52,520 bases of DNA, taken from positions 1-52,520 of the forward strand of contig NW_020312183.1 in assembly GCF_002999335.1 (NCBI RefSeq), given 5' to 3'. Shown in pieces: positions 25,050-37,557 of the stretch. How positions within the stretch are numbered: position 1 is the stretch's first letter; each line of letters starts with the position of its first letter. The DNA comes from Cyclospora cayetanensis. Lineage: Eukaryota > Apicomplexa > Conoidasida > Eucoccidiorida > Eimeriidae. The position numbers and the translations under genes were made by a program. A model generated the notes under the pieces. The model ran no database searches. It saw only the letters and a program-made list of their open reading frames with translations, and was not told the DNA's origin.

Positions 25050-25956
25050 GACTAGAGTGGTTCTAGCATGAGCACATAGGCTAGCAGTTGGCGTCGCTTT
25101 GATGCGGAATTGCGCTGGAGGTACGGTATTCATGTGCATGCTGGTGAATTTGGACGCTGCATGACTCAGGGAGTGCGCTGTTTACATGCAAAGGTGTGGG
25201 GTGCAAAATGTGGTTTCTCCTGTAGGCAATGGATGTAAGCTCATGCCTGCACCTAGCTTCTGTGCTGCAGTGGGATGGCTAGCACTGTTGTTATGTTGAG
25301 TAGCACGTTGAGTAGACTGCGCATTGCAGTCAAAGTATGTTTCACTTGGATGCTCATACATTATCTATTGCAGCGGCTGAAGGTGGAAGGGAGAATTGGA
25401 GGACCGAGCGGCATCCTTGTTCAGGAGAGCGGAAGTACCTTCGAGTGGCTGGAGTTCTTCCATGTTTCGGTGTGGTACGTAATGCAGGGATTGCGCTGAT
25501 GATGCGCATTTGCTAATGCCGGTCTGCGTTGGCAATATGCGTCAAGTGGGTTGTGCAAGGGGGGTGGGGTTTGGTTGTGGGGGCAAAAAAGCAGCCCATG
25601 TGTCGTAGGTGTTGTTTGGTACCACTGGTCCCCTAGACTTGTGATGCGGCGTGTTACTGCAGACTCGCAGGCATCCGTGCATTTAGGAGACTCTGGCAGG
25701 GCGATGCTGAGTTGGCAGGTGGTCAGGAAGCCAGTGGCAGTAGGGCTCCTGTGCTTAAATGTGCGTTGCTGTCGTCGTGTCGTATTACATGTGGTGAAGG
25801 AAACAATATCAATAACAGCAACAGAACCGCTTATGTGAGTATGGGGCTACGCCCAGTTGGTGCTTCACAACATGTGTAAGCTTGTTCCATGCCATGTTTT
25901 TGAAGAGGTGTTTAGTTGTTCCAGCGTATGGAATCTTTATGCGAGCATGGCCATGA
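25050..25956 (+). repeat. Unit 29 (907 bp)
   Basis: A ~20-bp insertion lies at about 25120-25140 between two CTGG motifs. The 41-bp GT...AG segment is altered at both ends (GATGATGCGC and ATATGCGTCAAG). The core is in CCCCTAGAC form, with three G-runs. Confidence 0.94.
25120..25140 (+). other. Insertion at shared site, unit 29
   Basis: About 20 bp lie between CTGGAG and CTGGTGAA, starting GTAC as in unit 11 and ending ATG like the other two insertions. Confidence 0.7.
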
Positions 25957-26847
25957 GACTAGAGTGGTTCTAGCATGAGCACATAGGCTAGCACTTGGCT
26001 TCGCTTTGATGAGGTTGATCTGGAGGCTGGTGAACATTCGGACGCTGCATGACTCAGGCAGTGCGCTCTTTGCATTCAATGGTGTGGCGTGTTGGACGTG
26101 CTTTTTCCTGTAGGTAATGCATGTAGGCTCAGGCCAGCATCTAGCTTCTGTGCTGCAGTGGGATGGCTAACACTGTTGTTATGTGCAGTGGCACGGGGAG
26201 CAGTAGGCTGCCCACTGCAGTCAAAGTGTGTTTCACTTGGATGCTCATATATTATCTATTGCACTGGGTGACGCTGAAAGCGAGCTTTGGAGGACCGAGG
26301 GGCATCCTTGTTCAGAAGAGCCTCAGCACCTTCGAGTGGCTCTAGTTCTTCGATGTTTCGCTGTTGTACGTAATGTATCCTTTGCGCTGATGGTGCACAT
26401 TTGCTAATGCAAGCTGGTTTGGCGATTTTCAGGAAGTGTGTTGTGCAAGGGGAGTGGGGTTTGGGTGTGGGGACGGATAAGCAGCCAATGTGTCGTAGGT
26501 GTTGTTTGGTACCACTGGGCTCCTAGACTTGTGGTGCAAAGGGTTACTGCAGACACGCAGGCGTCCGTGCGTTTAGGGGACTCTGGCAGGAGTATGCTGA
26601 GTTGGCAGGTGGTCAGGAAGCCAGTGGCAGTAGGGCTCCTGTGCTTATATCTGCGTTGGTGTCGTCGTGTCGTATTGCATGTGCTCAAAGCAACAATGTC
26701 AGAAATAGCAATAGAACCGCTTATGTGAGTATGGGACTATGGCAAATTGGTATTTCATAGGATGCAGAGGCTTGTTTCATGGCATGTGTTTGGAAAAGCG
26801 GTCAGTTGTTTCTAACGTATGGAATCTTTATGCGAGCATGACCATAA
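25957..26847 (+). repeat. Unit 30
   Basis: The length is 891 bp. It carries the GCATTCAATGG block allele, the core in CTCCTAGAC form, and a four-run G motif at 26449-26472. Confidence 0.95.
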
Positions 26848-27736
26848 GACTAGAATGGTTCTAGCACGAGCGTATAGGCTAGCACATGGCGTCGCTTTGA
26901 TGCGGAATGATCTGTATGCTGGTGAACATTTGGACGCTGCATGACTCAGGAAGTGCGCGCTTTGCATTTAAAGGTGTGGGGTACAAAATGTGGTTTTTCC
27001 TGTAGCTAATGCATGTAGGCTCAGGCCAGCATCTAGCTTCTGTGCTGCAGTGGGATGCCTAGCAGTGTTGTATGTGCAGCGGTATGGGGACGAGTAGTCT
27101 ACCCACTGCACTCAAAGTGTCTTTTACTTGAATGCTCATATATTATCTGTTGCAGTGGGTGAAGCTGAAAGCGACAATTGGAGGACCGAGCGGCATCCTT
27201 GTTCAGGACAGGCTAAGCACCTTCGAGTGGCTCTAGTTCTTCCATGTTTCGATGTTGTACGTAATGCAGCCTTTGCGCTGATGGTGCACATTTGCTAATG
27301 CCAGTCTGCGTTGGCGATTCTCAGCTAGTGGGTTGTGCAAGGGGAGTGGGGTTTGGTTGTGGGGACGGATAAGGAGGCAATGTGTTGTAGGTGTTGTTTC
27401 GTACCACTGGTCCCCTAGACATGTGTTGCGAAGTGTTACTGGAGACTCGCAGGCGTCCGTGCATTTAGGATAGTACGCCAAGATGTTTCTCAACTAGCAG
27501 GTGGTCAGGAAGCCAGTGGCAGTAGGGCTCCTGTGCTTATATCTGCGTTGGTGTCGTTGTGTCGTATTGCATGTGGTAAAGGAAACAGTGCCAATAGCAG
27601 CAACAGAACTAGCTAGGTGAGTATGGGGCTATGCGCTATCGGTGCTTTATAAGCTTCAGAGGCTCGGTGTCTTGTCGATTGTACAAACAATCAGTTGTTT
27701 TCAGCATATGGAATGTCTATGAGAGCATGGCCATAA
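26848..27736 (+). repeat. Unit 31
   Basis: The length is 889 bp. The spacer has the GATTGTACAAACAATCAG variant (27653-27692), shared with unit 33 but not unit 32. GGTACC is lost (TTCGTACCACTGG). Three G-runs remain. Confidence 0.94.
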
Positions 27737-28630
27737 GGCTAGAGTGGTTCTACCACGAGTACATCGGCTAGCACATGGCGTCGCTTTGATGCGGAATTGA
27801 TCTGCAGGCTGGTGAACATTTGGACGCTGCATGACTCAGGCAGTGCGCTACTTGCATGCACAGGCGTGGGGTGTAGAATGTGGTTTCTCCTGCAGCTAAT
27901 GCATGTAGGCTTAGGCCAGCACCTAGCTTCTGTGCTGCAGTGGGATGGCTAGCACTGTTGTTATGTGCAGTGGCACGTTGAGGAGTAGGCTGCCCACTGC
28001 AGTCGATGTGTGTTTCAGTCGGATACTCATTTATTGTGTATTGCAATGGGTGAAACTGAAAGCGAGATTTGGAGGAGCGAGCGGCATCCTTGTTCAGGAG
28101 AGGCTTAGCACCTTCGAGTGCCTCTAGTTCTTCCATGTTTCGCTGTTGTACGTAATGCAGCCTTTGCGCTGATGGTGCACATTTGCTAATGCCAGTCTGC
28201 GTTGGCGATTTTCAGCTTGTGGGTTGTGCAAGGGTAGTGGGGTTTGGGTGTGGCGGCGGATAAGTAACCAATGTGTCGTAGGTGTTGTTTGGTACCACTG
28301 GTCCCCTACAGTTGTGGTGCAGAGTGTTACTGCAGGCTCGCAGTCGTCCCTGTGTATAGGAGACTCTCTCAGGACGATGCAGAGTTGGCAGGTGGTCAGG
28401 AAGGCAGTGGCAGTAGGGCTCCTGTGCTTAAATCTGCGTTGGTGTCGTCGTGTCGTATTGCACGTGTTCAAGGCAACAATATCAGCAGGAGGAATAGAGC
28501 CGCTTATGTGAGTATGGGGCTATGCCTAGTTGGTGCTTCATACGTTCTGGAGGCTTATTCTATGGCGTGAAGATGGGGAAGTGGTTAGTTGTTTTCAGCG
28601 TATAGAATGTTTATGGGAGCATGGCCATGA
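27737..28630 (+). repeat. Unit 32
   Basis: The length is 894 bp. The TATA-like patch has the unit-2-type variant at 28021-28046 (ACTCATTTATTGTGTATTGC). The core is in CCCCTACAG form. Three G-runs remain (TGTGGCGGCGG). Confidence 0.94.
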
Positions 28631-29521
28631 GACTAGAGTGGTTGCAGCACGAGCACATAGGCTAGCACTTGGCCTCGCTTTAATGCGGAATTGATCTGCA
28701 GGTTGGTGAACATTTGGACGCTGCATGACTCAGGCAGTGCGCTCTTTGCATCCAAATGTATGCGGTGTAGGATGTGCTTTCTCCTGCAGCTAATGCATGT
28801 AGGCTCAGGCCAGCAGGTAGATTCTGTGCTGCAGTGGGAAGGCTACCACTGCTGTTATGTGCAGCCTGATGTTGAGAAGCAGGCTGCCCACTGCACTCAA
28901 AGTGTGTTTCACTTGTATGCATATATCATCTATTGCAGTGGGTGACGCTGAAAGCGAGAATTGGAGGACCGAGCGGCATCCTTGTTTAGGAAAGCCTAAG
29001 CACCTTTGAGTGGCTCTTGTTCTTCCATGTTTTTGGCTGTTGTACGTAATACGGCCTTTGCGCTAATGGTGCTTAATTACTACTTTAGTTGTGGGTTCTC
29101 GATTTTCAGCTAGTGGGTTGTGGAAGGCATGTGTGGGTTGGGTGTGGATGCGGATGTGCAGCCCATGTGTCGTAGGTGTTGTTTGGTACCACTGGTCCCC
29201 CAGACGTGGGGTGTAGAGGGTTACTGCGGACTCGCAGGCATCTCAGCGTTTGCTGGAGTCCATCAGGAGGATGCTGAGTTGGCAGGTGGTCAGGAAGCTA
29301 GTTGAAGTTGGGCTCCTGTGTCTAAATCTGCGTTGGTGTCGTCGTGTCGTATTGCATGTGCTCAAGGCAGCAATGTCAATAGCAGCAACACAACCGCTTA
29401 TGTGAGTATGGGGCCATGGCGAATCGGTGGTTTATAACCTTCAGAGGTTCGGTATCGTTTCGATTGTACAAACCGTCAGTTGTTTCCAGCATATAGAATG
29501 TTTATTCGAGAATGTCCATAA
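28631..29521 (+). repeat. Unit 33
   Basis: The length is 891 bp. It carries the GCATCCAAATGTATGCGG block allele at 28748. The stretch 29070-29145 is strongly diverged and the G-run segment is degraded. The spacer variant at 29438-29480 is the one also found in unit 31. Confidence 0.93.
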
Positions 29522-30416
29522 GACTAGAGTCGTTCTAGCACGAGCACATAGGCTAGCACTTGCCCTCGCTTCGATGCGGAATTGACTCGCAGGCTGGTGA
29601 ACATTTGGACGCTGCATGACTCAGGCAGTGCGCTCTTTGCATGCACAGGTGTGGGGTGTAGAATGTGCTTTTTCCTGTAGGTACTGCATGTAGGCTCAGG
29701 TCAGGTGCTAGCTTGTGTGCTGCAGTGGGATGGCTAGCACTGTTGTTATGTGCAGTGGCATGAGCACGAGTAGGCTGCTCACTGCAGTCAAAGTGTGTTT
29801 TACTTGGATGCTCATGTATTATCTATTGCATTGGGTGAAGCTGAAAGTGACAACTGGAGGACCAAGCGGCATTCTTGTTCAGGAGAGCCTAAGCATTTTC
29901 CAGTGGCTCTAGTTCTTCCATATTTCGCTGTTGTACGTAATGCAGCGATTGCGCTGTTGGTGCACATTTGCTAATGCCAGTCTGCGTTGGCGATTTTCAG
30001 GAAGTGTGTTGTGCAAGGGGAGTGGGGTTTGGGTGTGGGGACGGATGAGCACCCAATGTGTCGTAGGTGTTGTTTGGTACCACTGGTCCCCTAGACATGT
30101 GTTGTGAAGTGTTACTGCAGACTCGCAGGCCTCCGTGAGTTAAGGCAACTCTCTCAGGACGATGCTTAGTTGGTAGGTGGTCAGGATGCCAGTGGCAGTA
30201 GGGCTCCTGTGCTTAAATCTGCGTTGGTATTGTCGTGTCGTATTGCATGTGCTCAAAAGAACAATATGAATAACAGAAATAGAACCGCTTATGTGAGTAT
30301 GGAGCTATGCTAGCTGGGTTCTCGTTATTTTGGGGACACTTGTTCCATGGCGTGTGTTCGGAGAATTGGTCAGTTGTTTCCAGCGTATGGAATCTTTGAT
30401 GCCAGGATGGCGATAG
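29522..30416 (+). repeat. Unit 34
   Basis: The length is 895 bp. The core is in CCCCTAGAC form with a four-run G motif at 30017-30040. AAGCATTTTCCAGTGGCTC replaces AAGCACCTTCGAGTGGCTC, shared with units 35, 38 and 45. Confidence 0.95.
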
Positions 30417-31308
30417 GAGTCGAGTGGTTGAAGCACGAGCACATAGGCTAGCACTTGGCGTCGCTTTGATGCGGAATTGATCTGCAGGCTGGTGAACATT
30501 TGGACGCTGCATGATTCAGGAAGTGCGCTCTTTGCATGCACAGGTGTGAAGTGTAGAATGTGCTTTCTCCTGCAGGTAATGGATGTAGGCTCAGGCCAGG
30601 TGCTAGCTTGTGTGCTGCAGTGGGATGGCTACCACTGTTGTTATGTGCAGTGGCACGTTGAGGAGTAGGCTGCCCACTGCAGTCAAAGTGTCTCTTACTT
30701 GGATGCTCATATATATTTATTGCAGTGGGTGAAGCTGAAAGCGAGAATTGGAGGACCAAGCGGCATTCTTGTTCAGAAGAGCCTAAGCATTTTCCAGTGG
30801 CTCTAGTTCTTCCATATTTCGCTGTTGTACGTAATGCAGCGATTGCGCTGTTGGTGCACATTTGCTAATGCCAGTCTGCGTTGGCGATTGTCAGGAAGTG
30901 TGTTGTGCAAGGGGAGTGGGGTTTGAGTGTGGCGGCGGATGAGCAGCCAATGTGTTGTAGGTGTTGTTTGGTACCACTGGTCCCCTAGACATGTGTTGTG
31001 AAGTGTTACTGCAGACTCGCAGGCCTCCGTGGGTTAAGGCGACTCTCTCAGGACGATGCTGAGTTAGCAGGTGGTCAGGAAGCCAGTGGCAGTAGGGCTC
31101 CTGTGCTTAAATGTGCGTTGGTGTTGTCGTGTCGTATTGCATGTGCTCACGGAAACAATGTCAAGAGCAGCAACAGAACCGCTTATGTGATTATGGGGTT
31201 ATGCCATCTGGATTCTCCTTATGAATGGGACGCTTGTTCCATGGTATGTGTTTGGAGAAGTGGTTACTTGTTTCAGCGTATGGAATGTTTATGGCACCAT
31301 GACCATAA
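30417..31308 (+). repeat. Unit 35
   Basis: The length is 892 bp. Bases 30461-30860 are about 98% identical to 39401-39800 in unit 45, ten units away. The core is in CCCCTAGAC form. The third G-run is broken (TTTGAGTGTGGCGG). Confidence 0.95.
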
Positions 31309-32201
31309 GACTAGAGTGGTTCTAGCACGAGCACATAGGCTAGCACTTGGCGTCGGTTCGATGCGGAATTGATCTGCAGGGTGGTGAACATTTGGTCGCT
31401 GCATGACTCAGGCAGTGCGCTCTTTGCATGCACAGGTGTGGGGTGGAGAATGTGGTTTCTCCTGCAGCTAATGGATGTAGGCTCATGCCAGTATCTGTCT
31501 TCTATGCTGCAGTGGGATGGCTAGCACTGTTGTTATGTGCAATGGCACGTTGAGGATTAGGCTGCCCGCTGCACTGAAAGTGTGTTTTACTTGGATGCTC
31601 ATATATTATCTATTGCAGTGGGTGAAGCTGAAAGCGACACTTGGAGGACCTAGAGGCATCCTTGTTTAGGAGAGCCTAAGCACCTTCGAGTTGCTCTAGT
31701 TCTTCCCTATTTCGCTGTTGTATTGAATGCAGCGATTGCACTGATGGTGCGCATTTGCTAGTGCTTTTTTGCGTTGCCAATTTCAGGAAGTGGGTTGTGC
31801 AACGGGCACGGGGTTTGGGTGTGGGTGCGGATAAGCAGCCAATGTGTCGTAGGTGTTGTTTGGTACCACTGGTCTCCTACACTTGTTGTCCAGAGTGTTA
31901 CTGCAGACTCGCAAGCCTCCGTGAGTACAACCGAGTTCAACTGGACGATGCTGAGTTGGGAGGTGTTCTGGAAGCCAGTGGCAGTAGGGCTCCTGTGCTT
32001 AAATGTGCGTTGGTGTCGTCGTGTCGTATTGCATATGCTCAAGGCAGCAATATCAATAGCAGCAACTCAACGGCTTATGTGAGTATGGGGCTATGCCGAA
32101 TCAGTGCTTCATATGATGTGCAGGCTTATTGCGTGACATGTATTTGGAGAAGTGGTTAGTTATTTCCAGCATATGGAATGTTTATGCGAGGATGGTCATG
32201 A
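31309..32201 (+). repeat. Unit 36
   Basis: The length is 893 bp. The core has CTCCTACAC with GAGTACAACCGAGTTCAACT, unlike other units. A four-run G motif lies at 31804-31825 (first run GGG, spacer CAC). Confidence 0.95.
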
Positions 32202-33094
32202 GACTAGAGTGGTTCTAGCCTGAGCGCGCAGGCTAGCACGTGGCGTCGCTTTGATGCGGAATTGATCTGCAGGCTGGTAAACATTTTGGCGCTGCATGAC
32301 TCAGGCAGTGCGCTCTTTGCATGCACAGGTGCGGGGTGTAGGATCTGGTTCCTCCTGTAGGTAATGCATGTTGGCTCAGGGCAGGTGCTAGCTTCTGTGC
32401 TGCAGTGGGATGGCTTACACTGTTGTTATGTGCAGTGGAACGAGAAGGAGTAGGCTGCCCAGTGCACTCAATGTGTCTTTTACTTGGATGTTCATATATT
32501 ATCTATTGCAGTGGGTGAAGCTGAAAGCGAGAATTGGAGGACCGAGCGGCATGCTTGTTCGGGAGAGCCTAAGCACGTTCGAGTGGCTCTAGTTCTTTCA
32601 CGTTTCGCTGTTGTACGTAATGCAGCGATTGCACTGATGGCGCGGGTTTGCTAATGGTGCTCTGCGTTGGCAATGTCCAGAAAGTGTGTTGTGCAAGGGG
32701 AGTGGGGTTTGGGTGTGGGGGCGGATAAGCAGCCAATGTGTCGTAGGTGTTGTTTGGTACCACTGGTCCCCTAGACATGTGGTGCAGAGGGTTACTGCAG
32801 ACCTTCAGGCGTCGCTGCATTTAGGAGGCTCTGTCATGACGATGCTGAGTTGGCAGGTGGTCAGGAAGCCAGTGGCAGTAGGGCTCCTGTGCTTAAATCT
32901 GCGTTGCTGTCGTCGTGTCGTATTGCATGTGTTCAAGGCTCCAATATGAATAACAGCAATAGATCGCCGATGTGACTTTGGGGCTATGCCGAATCAGTGC
33001 TCCATACAATGCGGAGGTTCGGTTTATGCCATGGGTGTGGAGAAGTGGTTAGTTCTTTCCAGCGTATGGAATCTTTATGCGAGCATAGCCAGAA
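32202..33094 (+). repeat. Unit 37
   Basis: The length is 893 bp. The core is in CCCCTAGAC form with a four-run G motif at 32697-32721. The end of the core is altered (GGCTCCAATATGAATAACAG then ATCGCCGATGTGAC). Confidence 0.95.
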
Positions 33095-33984
33095 GATTAG
33101 AGTGGTTGCAGCACGAGCACATAGGCTAGCACTTGCCCTCGCTTTGATGCTGAATTGATCTGGAGGCTGGTGAACATTTGGACGCTGCATGACTCAGGCA
33201 GTGCGCCCTTTGCATGCACAGGTGTGGGGTGTAGAATGTGGCTCTTCCTGCAGCTAATGCATGTAGGCTTAGGACAGGTGCTAGCTTCTGTGCTGTGGTG
33301 GGATGGCTAGCACTGTTGTTATGTGCAGTGGCACGTTGAGGAGTAGGCTGCCCACTGCACTCAAAGTGTTTTCACTTGGATGCTCATATATTATCTATTG
33401 CAGTGGGTGAAGCTGAAAGCGAGAATTGGAGGACCAAGCGGCATCCTTGTTCAGGAGAGCCTAAGCATTTTCCAGTGGCTCTAGTTCTTCCATGTTTCGC
33501 TGTTGTACGTAATGTAGGCTTTGCGCTGATGGTGCGATTTGCTGATGCGAACTGGTTTGGCGATTTTCAGCTAGTGGGTTGTGCAAGGGGAGCGGGGTTT
33601 GGTTGTGGGGGCGGCTAAGCAGCCAATGTGTCGTAGGTGTTGTTTGGTACCACTGGTCCTCTACACTTGTGATGCGGCGTGTTACTAGAGACTCGCAGGC
33701 GTCCGTGCATTTAGGAGACTCTGGCAGGGCGATGCTGAGTTGGCAGGTGGTCAGGAAGCCAGTGGTAGCAGTGCTCCTGTGCTTAAATCTGCGTTGGTGT
33801 CGTCGTGTCGTATTGGATGTGCTCACAGCAACAATACCAAGAGGAGCAATAGACCCGCTTATGTGAGTATGGGGCTAGGTAGAATTGGTGCTTGCTACGA
33901 TGCGGAGGCTTGTTCCATGGCATTTGGATAGAGAAGTGGTTAGTTGTTTCAGCGTATGGACTCTGTGTGCGAGCATGGCCATGA
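33095..33984 (+). repeat. Unit 38
   Basis: The length is 890 bp. The boundary is GATTAGAGTGGTTGCAGCAC. The core is in CCTCTACAC form with AGCAGTGCTCCTG. Three G-runs remain (TTTGGTTGT). Confidence 0.94.
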
Positions 33985-34879
33985 GAGTAGAGTGGTTCTA
34001 GCACGAGCACATAGGCTAGCACTTGCCCTCGCTTCAATGCGGAATTGATCTGGAGGCTGGTGAGCGTTTGGACGCTGCATGACTCAGGCAGTGCGCTCTT
34101 TGCATCCAAAGGTGTGGGGCATAGTATGTGGTTTCTCCTGTAGCTAATGGATGTAGGCTCAGGCCAGCACCTAGCTTCTGTGCTGCAGTGGGATGGCTAG
34201 CACTGTTGTTATGAGCAGTGGCACGTTGAGGAGTAGGCTGACCACTGCACTCAAAGTGTGTTTCACTTCGATGCTCTTGTATTATCTATTGCAGTGGGTG
34301 AAGCTGAAAGCGACAATTGGACGACCGAGCGGCATCCTTGTTCAGGAGAGCCTAAGTACCTTCGAGTGACTCTAGTTCTTCCATGTTTCGCTGTTGTGCG
34401 TAATGCAGCCTTTGCGCTGATGGTGCGCGTTTGCTAATGCCGGAGTGCGTCTTCGATTTTCAGCTTGTGGGTTGTGGAAAAGGGAGTGCAGCGTGGGTGT
34501 GGCGACGGATAAGCAGCCCATGAGTCGTAGGTGTTGTTTGGTACCACTGGTCCTCTACACATGTGGTGCAGAGTGCTGCTGCAGACTCGCAGGCGTCCGT
34601 GCGTTTAGGGGACTCTCTCAGGATGATGCTGAGTTGGCAGGTGGTCAGGACGCCAGTGGTAGTAGGGCTCCTGTGCTTAAATCTGCGTTGGTGTTGTCGT
34701 GTCGTATTGCATGTGTTCAAGGCAACAATGTCAATAGCAGCAATACAACCGCTTATATAAGTATGGGGGTATGCCAAAGTGGTGCTTCATAATCTGTGGA
34801 GGCTTGTTCCATGGCACGTGTTTGGAGAAGTCGTTAGTTGTTTTCTGCGTATGGGATGTTTATGCGAGGATGGCCATAA
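33985..34879 (+). repeat. Unit 39
   Basis: The length is 895 bp. The G-run segment is lost (AAAGGGAGTGCAGCGTGGG). The core is in CCTCTACACATG form. Its end begins the patch (34770-34972) nearly identical to the unit 8/9 junction. Confidence 0.94.
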
Positions 34880-35770
34880 GACTACACTGGTTCTGGCACG
34901 AGCATATAGGCTAGCACTTGGCGTCGCTTCGATGCGGAATTGATCTGCAGGCTGGTGAACATTTGGACGCTGTATGACTTAGGCAGTGCGCTCTCTGCAC
35001 GCACCGGTGTGGGGTGTAGAATATGCTTTTTCTTGTATGTAATTCATGTAGGGTCAGGACAGGTGCTAACTTCTGTGCTGTGGTGGGATGGCTAGCACTG
35101 TTGTTATGTTCAGTGGCACGTTGAGGAGTAGGCTGCCCACTGCAGTCAAAGTGTGTTTCACTTGGATGCTCATATATTATCTATTGTAGTGGGTGAACAT
35201 GAAAGCGAGAGTTGGAGGACGGAGCGGCATTCTTGTTCAGGAGAGCGGAAGTACCTTTGCATGCGTCTAGTTTTTCCATATTTCGCTGTTGCACTGAATG
35301 TAGGCTTTGCGCTGATGGTGCAATTTTGCTAATGCCCGACTGCGTTCGTTTTTTCAGCTAGTGGGTTGCGCAAGGGGAGTGGGGTTTGGGTGTGGGTGCG
35401 GATAAGCAGCCAATGTGTCGTAGGTGTTGTTTGGTACCACTGGTCTCCTACACTTGTGGTGCGCAGTGCTACTGGAGACTCGGAGGCGTCTGTGCGTTTA
35501 GAGGAGTCTTGCAGGACGATGCTGAGTTGGCAGGTGGTCAGGAAGCCAGTGGTAGTAGGGCTCCTGTGCTTAAATGTGCGTTGGTGTCGTCGTGTCGTAT
35601 TGCATGTGCTCACAGCAACAATGTCAATAGCATCAAGAGAACCGCTTATGTGAGTATGGGACTATGCCGAATTGGTGCTTCATAAGATGCGGAGGCTTGT
35701 TCGATGCCATGTGGATGGAAGCCTGGTCAGCTGTTTCCTGCGTATGGAATCTTTGCGACCTTCGCCATAA
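34880..35770 (+). repeat. Unit 40
   Basis: The length is 891 bp. The boundary GACTACACTGGTTCTGGCAC is shared with unit 9. The core is in CTCCTACAC form. A four-run G motif lies at 35374-35396. Confidence 0.95.
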
Positions 35771-36665
35771 GACTAGAGTGGTTTTAGCACGAGCACATCG
35801 GCTAGCACTTGGCCTCGCTTTGATGCGAAATTTATTTGCAGGCTGATGGACATTTGAACGTTGCATGACTCAGGCAGTGCGCTCTTTGCATTTAAAGCTG
35901 TTGGGTTGTAGAATGTGCATTCTCCTGTAACTAATGCATGTAGGCTCATGCCAGATGCTAGCTTCTGTGCTGCAGTGTGATGCCCAGCACTGTTTTTATG
36001 TGCAGTGGCACGTTGAGGAGTAGGCTGCCCACTGCAGTCAAAGTGTGTTTCACTTAGATGCTCATGTATTATCTATTGCACTGGGTGAAGGTGAAGGCGA
36101 CAATTGGAGGACCTAGCAGGATCATTGTTAAGGGGAGAGGAAGTACCCTTGCGTGGGTCTACTTCTTCCATATTTCACTGTTGCACTGAATGTAGCCGTT
36201 GCGCTGATGGTGTACATTTGCTAATGGTACTATGCGTTGGCTTGTTTCAGGAAGTGGGTTGTGCATGGGGAGTGGGGTTTGGGTGTGGGGACGGATAAGC
36301 AGCCAATGTGTCGTAGGTGTTGTTTGGTACCACTGGTCCCCTACACTTGTGGTCCAGAGTGTTACTGCAGACTCGCAGGCGTCCGTGGGTTTAGGAGACT
36401 CCTGCAGGAGCATGCTGAGTTGGCAGGTGGTCAGGAAGCCAGTGGCAGTAGGGCTCCTGTGCTTAAATCTGCGTTGGTGTTGTCGTGTCGTATTGCATGT
36501 GCTCACAGTAACAATGGCAATAGCAGCAATAGGTTGGTTTTTCTGTGTCTGGCGCTATGCCGAATTGATCCTTTATAAGGTGCAGAGCCTTGTTCCATTC
36601 CATGTGTTTGAAGAAGTGGTCAGTTCTTCCCAGCACATGGAATCTGTGCGCGAGGATGGCGATAC
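35771..36665 (+). repeat. Unit 41
   Basis: The length is 895 bp. It carries the GCATTTAAAGCTGTTGGG block allele at 35888. The core is in CCCCTACAC form with a four-run G motif at 36267-36290. A forward frame is open for 165 codons (36232..36729) into unit 42. Confidence 0.95.
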
Positions 36666-37557
36666 GACTAGAGTGGTTCTAGCACGAGCACATAGGCTAG
36701 CACTTGGCCTCGCTTCAATGCAGAGTTGATCTGGAGGCTGGTGAACATTTGGACGCTGCATGACTCAGGCAGTGCGCTGTTTTCATGCACAGGTGTGGGG
36801 TGGAGAATGTGCTTTCTCCTGTAGGTAATGCATTTAGGCTCAGGCCAGGTGCTAGCTTATGTGCTGCAGTGGGATGCCTACCACTGTTGTTATGTGCAGT
36901 GGCACGTTGAGTAGGCTACCCACTGCACTTAAAGTGTGTTTTACTTGGATGGTCATATATTATCTATTGCAGTGGGTAAAGGTGAAAGCGACAATTGGAG
37001 GACCGAGCGGCATCCTTGTTTAGGAGAGCCTAAGCACCTTCGAGTGGCTCTAGTTCTTCCATGTTTCGCTGTTATACGTAATGCAGCGATTGCACTAATG
37101 GTGCACATTTGCTAATGGCGGACTGTGTCGGCGATTTCCAGCAAGTGTGTTGTGCAAGGGGAGTGGGGTTTGGGTGTGGGTGCGGATAAGCAGCCAATGT
37201 GTTGTAGGTGTTGTTTGGTACCACTGGTCCCCTAAGCTTGTGTTGCGAAGTGTTGCTGAAGACTCTCAGGCGTCTGTGCGTTTAGGGGACATCGGCAGGA
37301 CGATGCAGAGTTGGCAGGTGGTCAGGAAGCCAGTGGCAGTAGGGCTCCTGTGCTTAAATCTGTGTTGTTGTGGTCGTGTCGTATTGCATGTGCTCATTGC
37401 AGCAATATCAATAGCAGCAATAGAATGGTTTATTTGGGTATGGGGCTCTGCCGAATTGGTGGTTCATAAGGTGTGTAGACTTGTTTTACGGCATGTGTTT
37501 TGGAGATGTGGATCGTTGTTTCCAGCATACGGAGTCTTTATCGGAGCATCGCCATAT
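36666..37557 (+). repeat. Unit 42
   Basis: The length is 892 bp. It is the first unit with GATGCCTACCAC, the right-end form of the second arm of inverted repeat 1. The core reads CCCCTAAGCTTG. A four-run G motif lies at 37158-37180. Confidence 0.95.
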
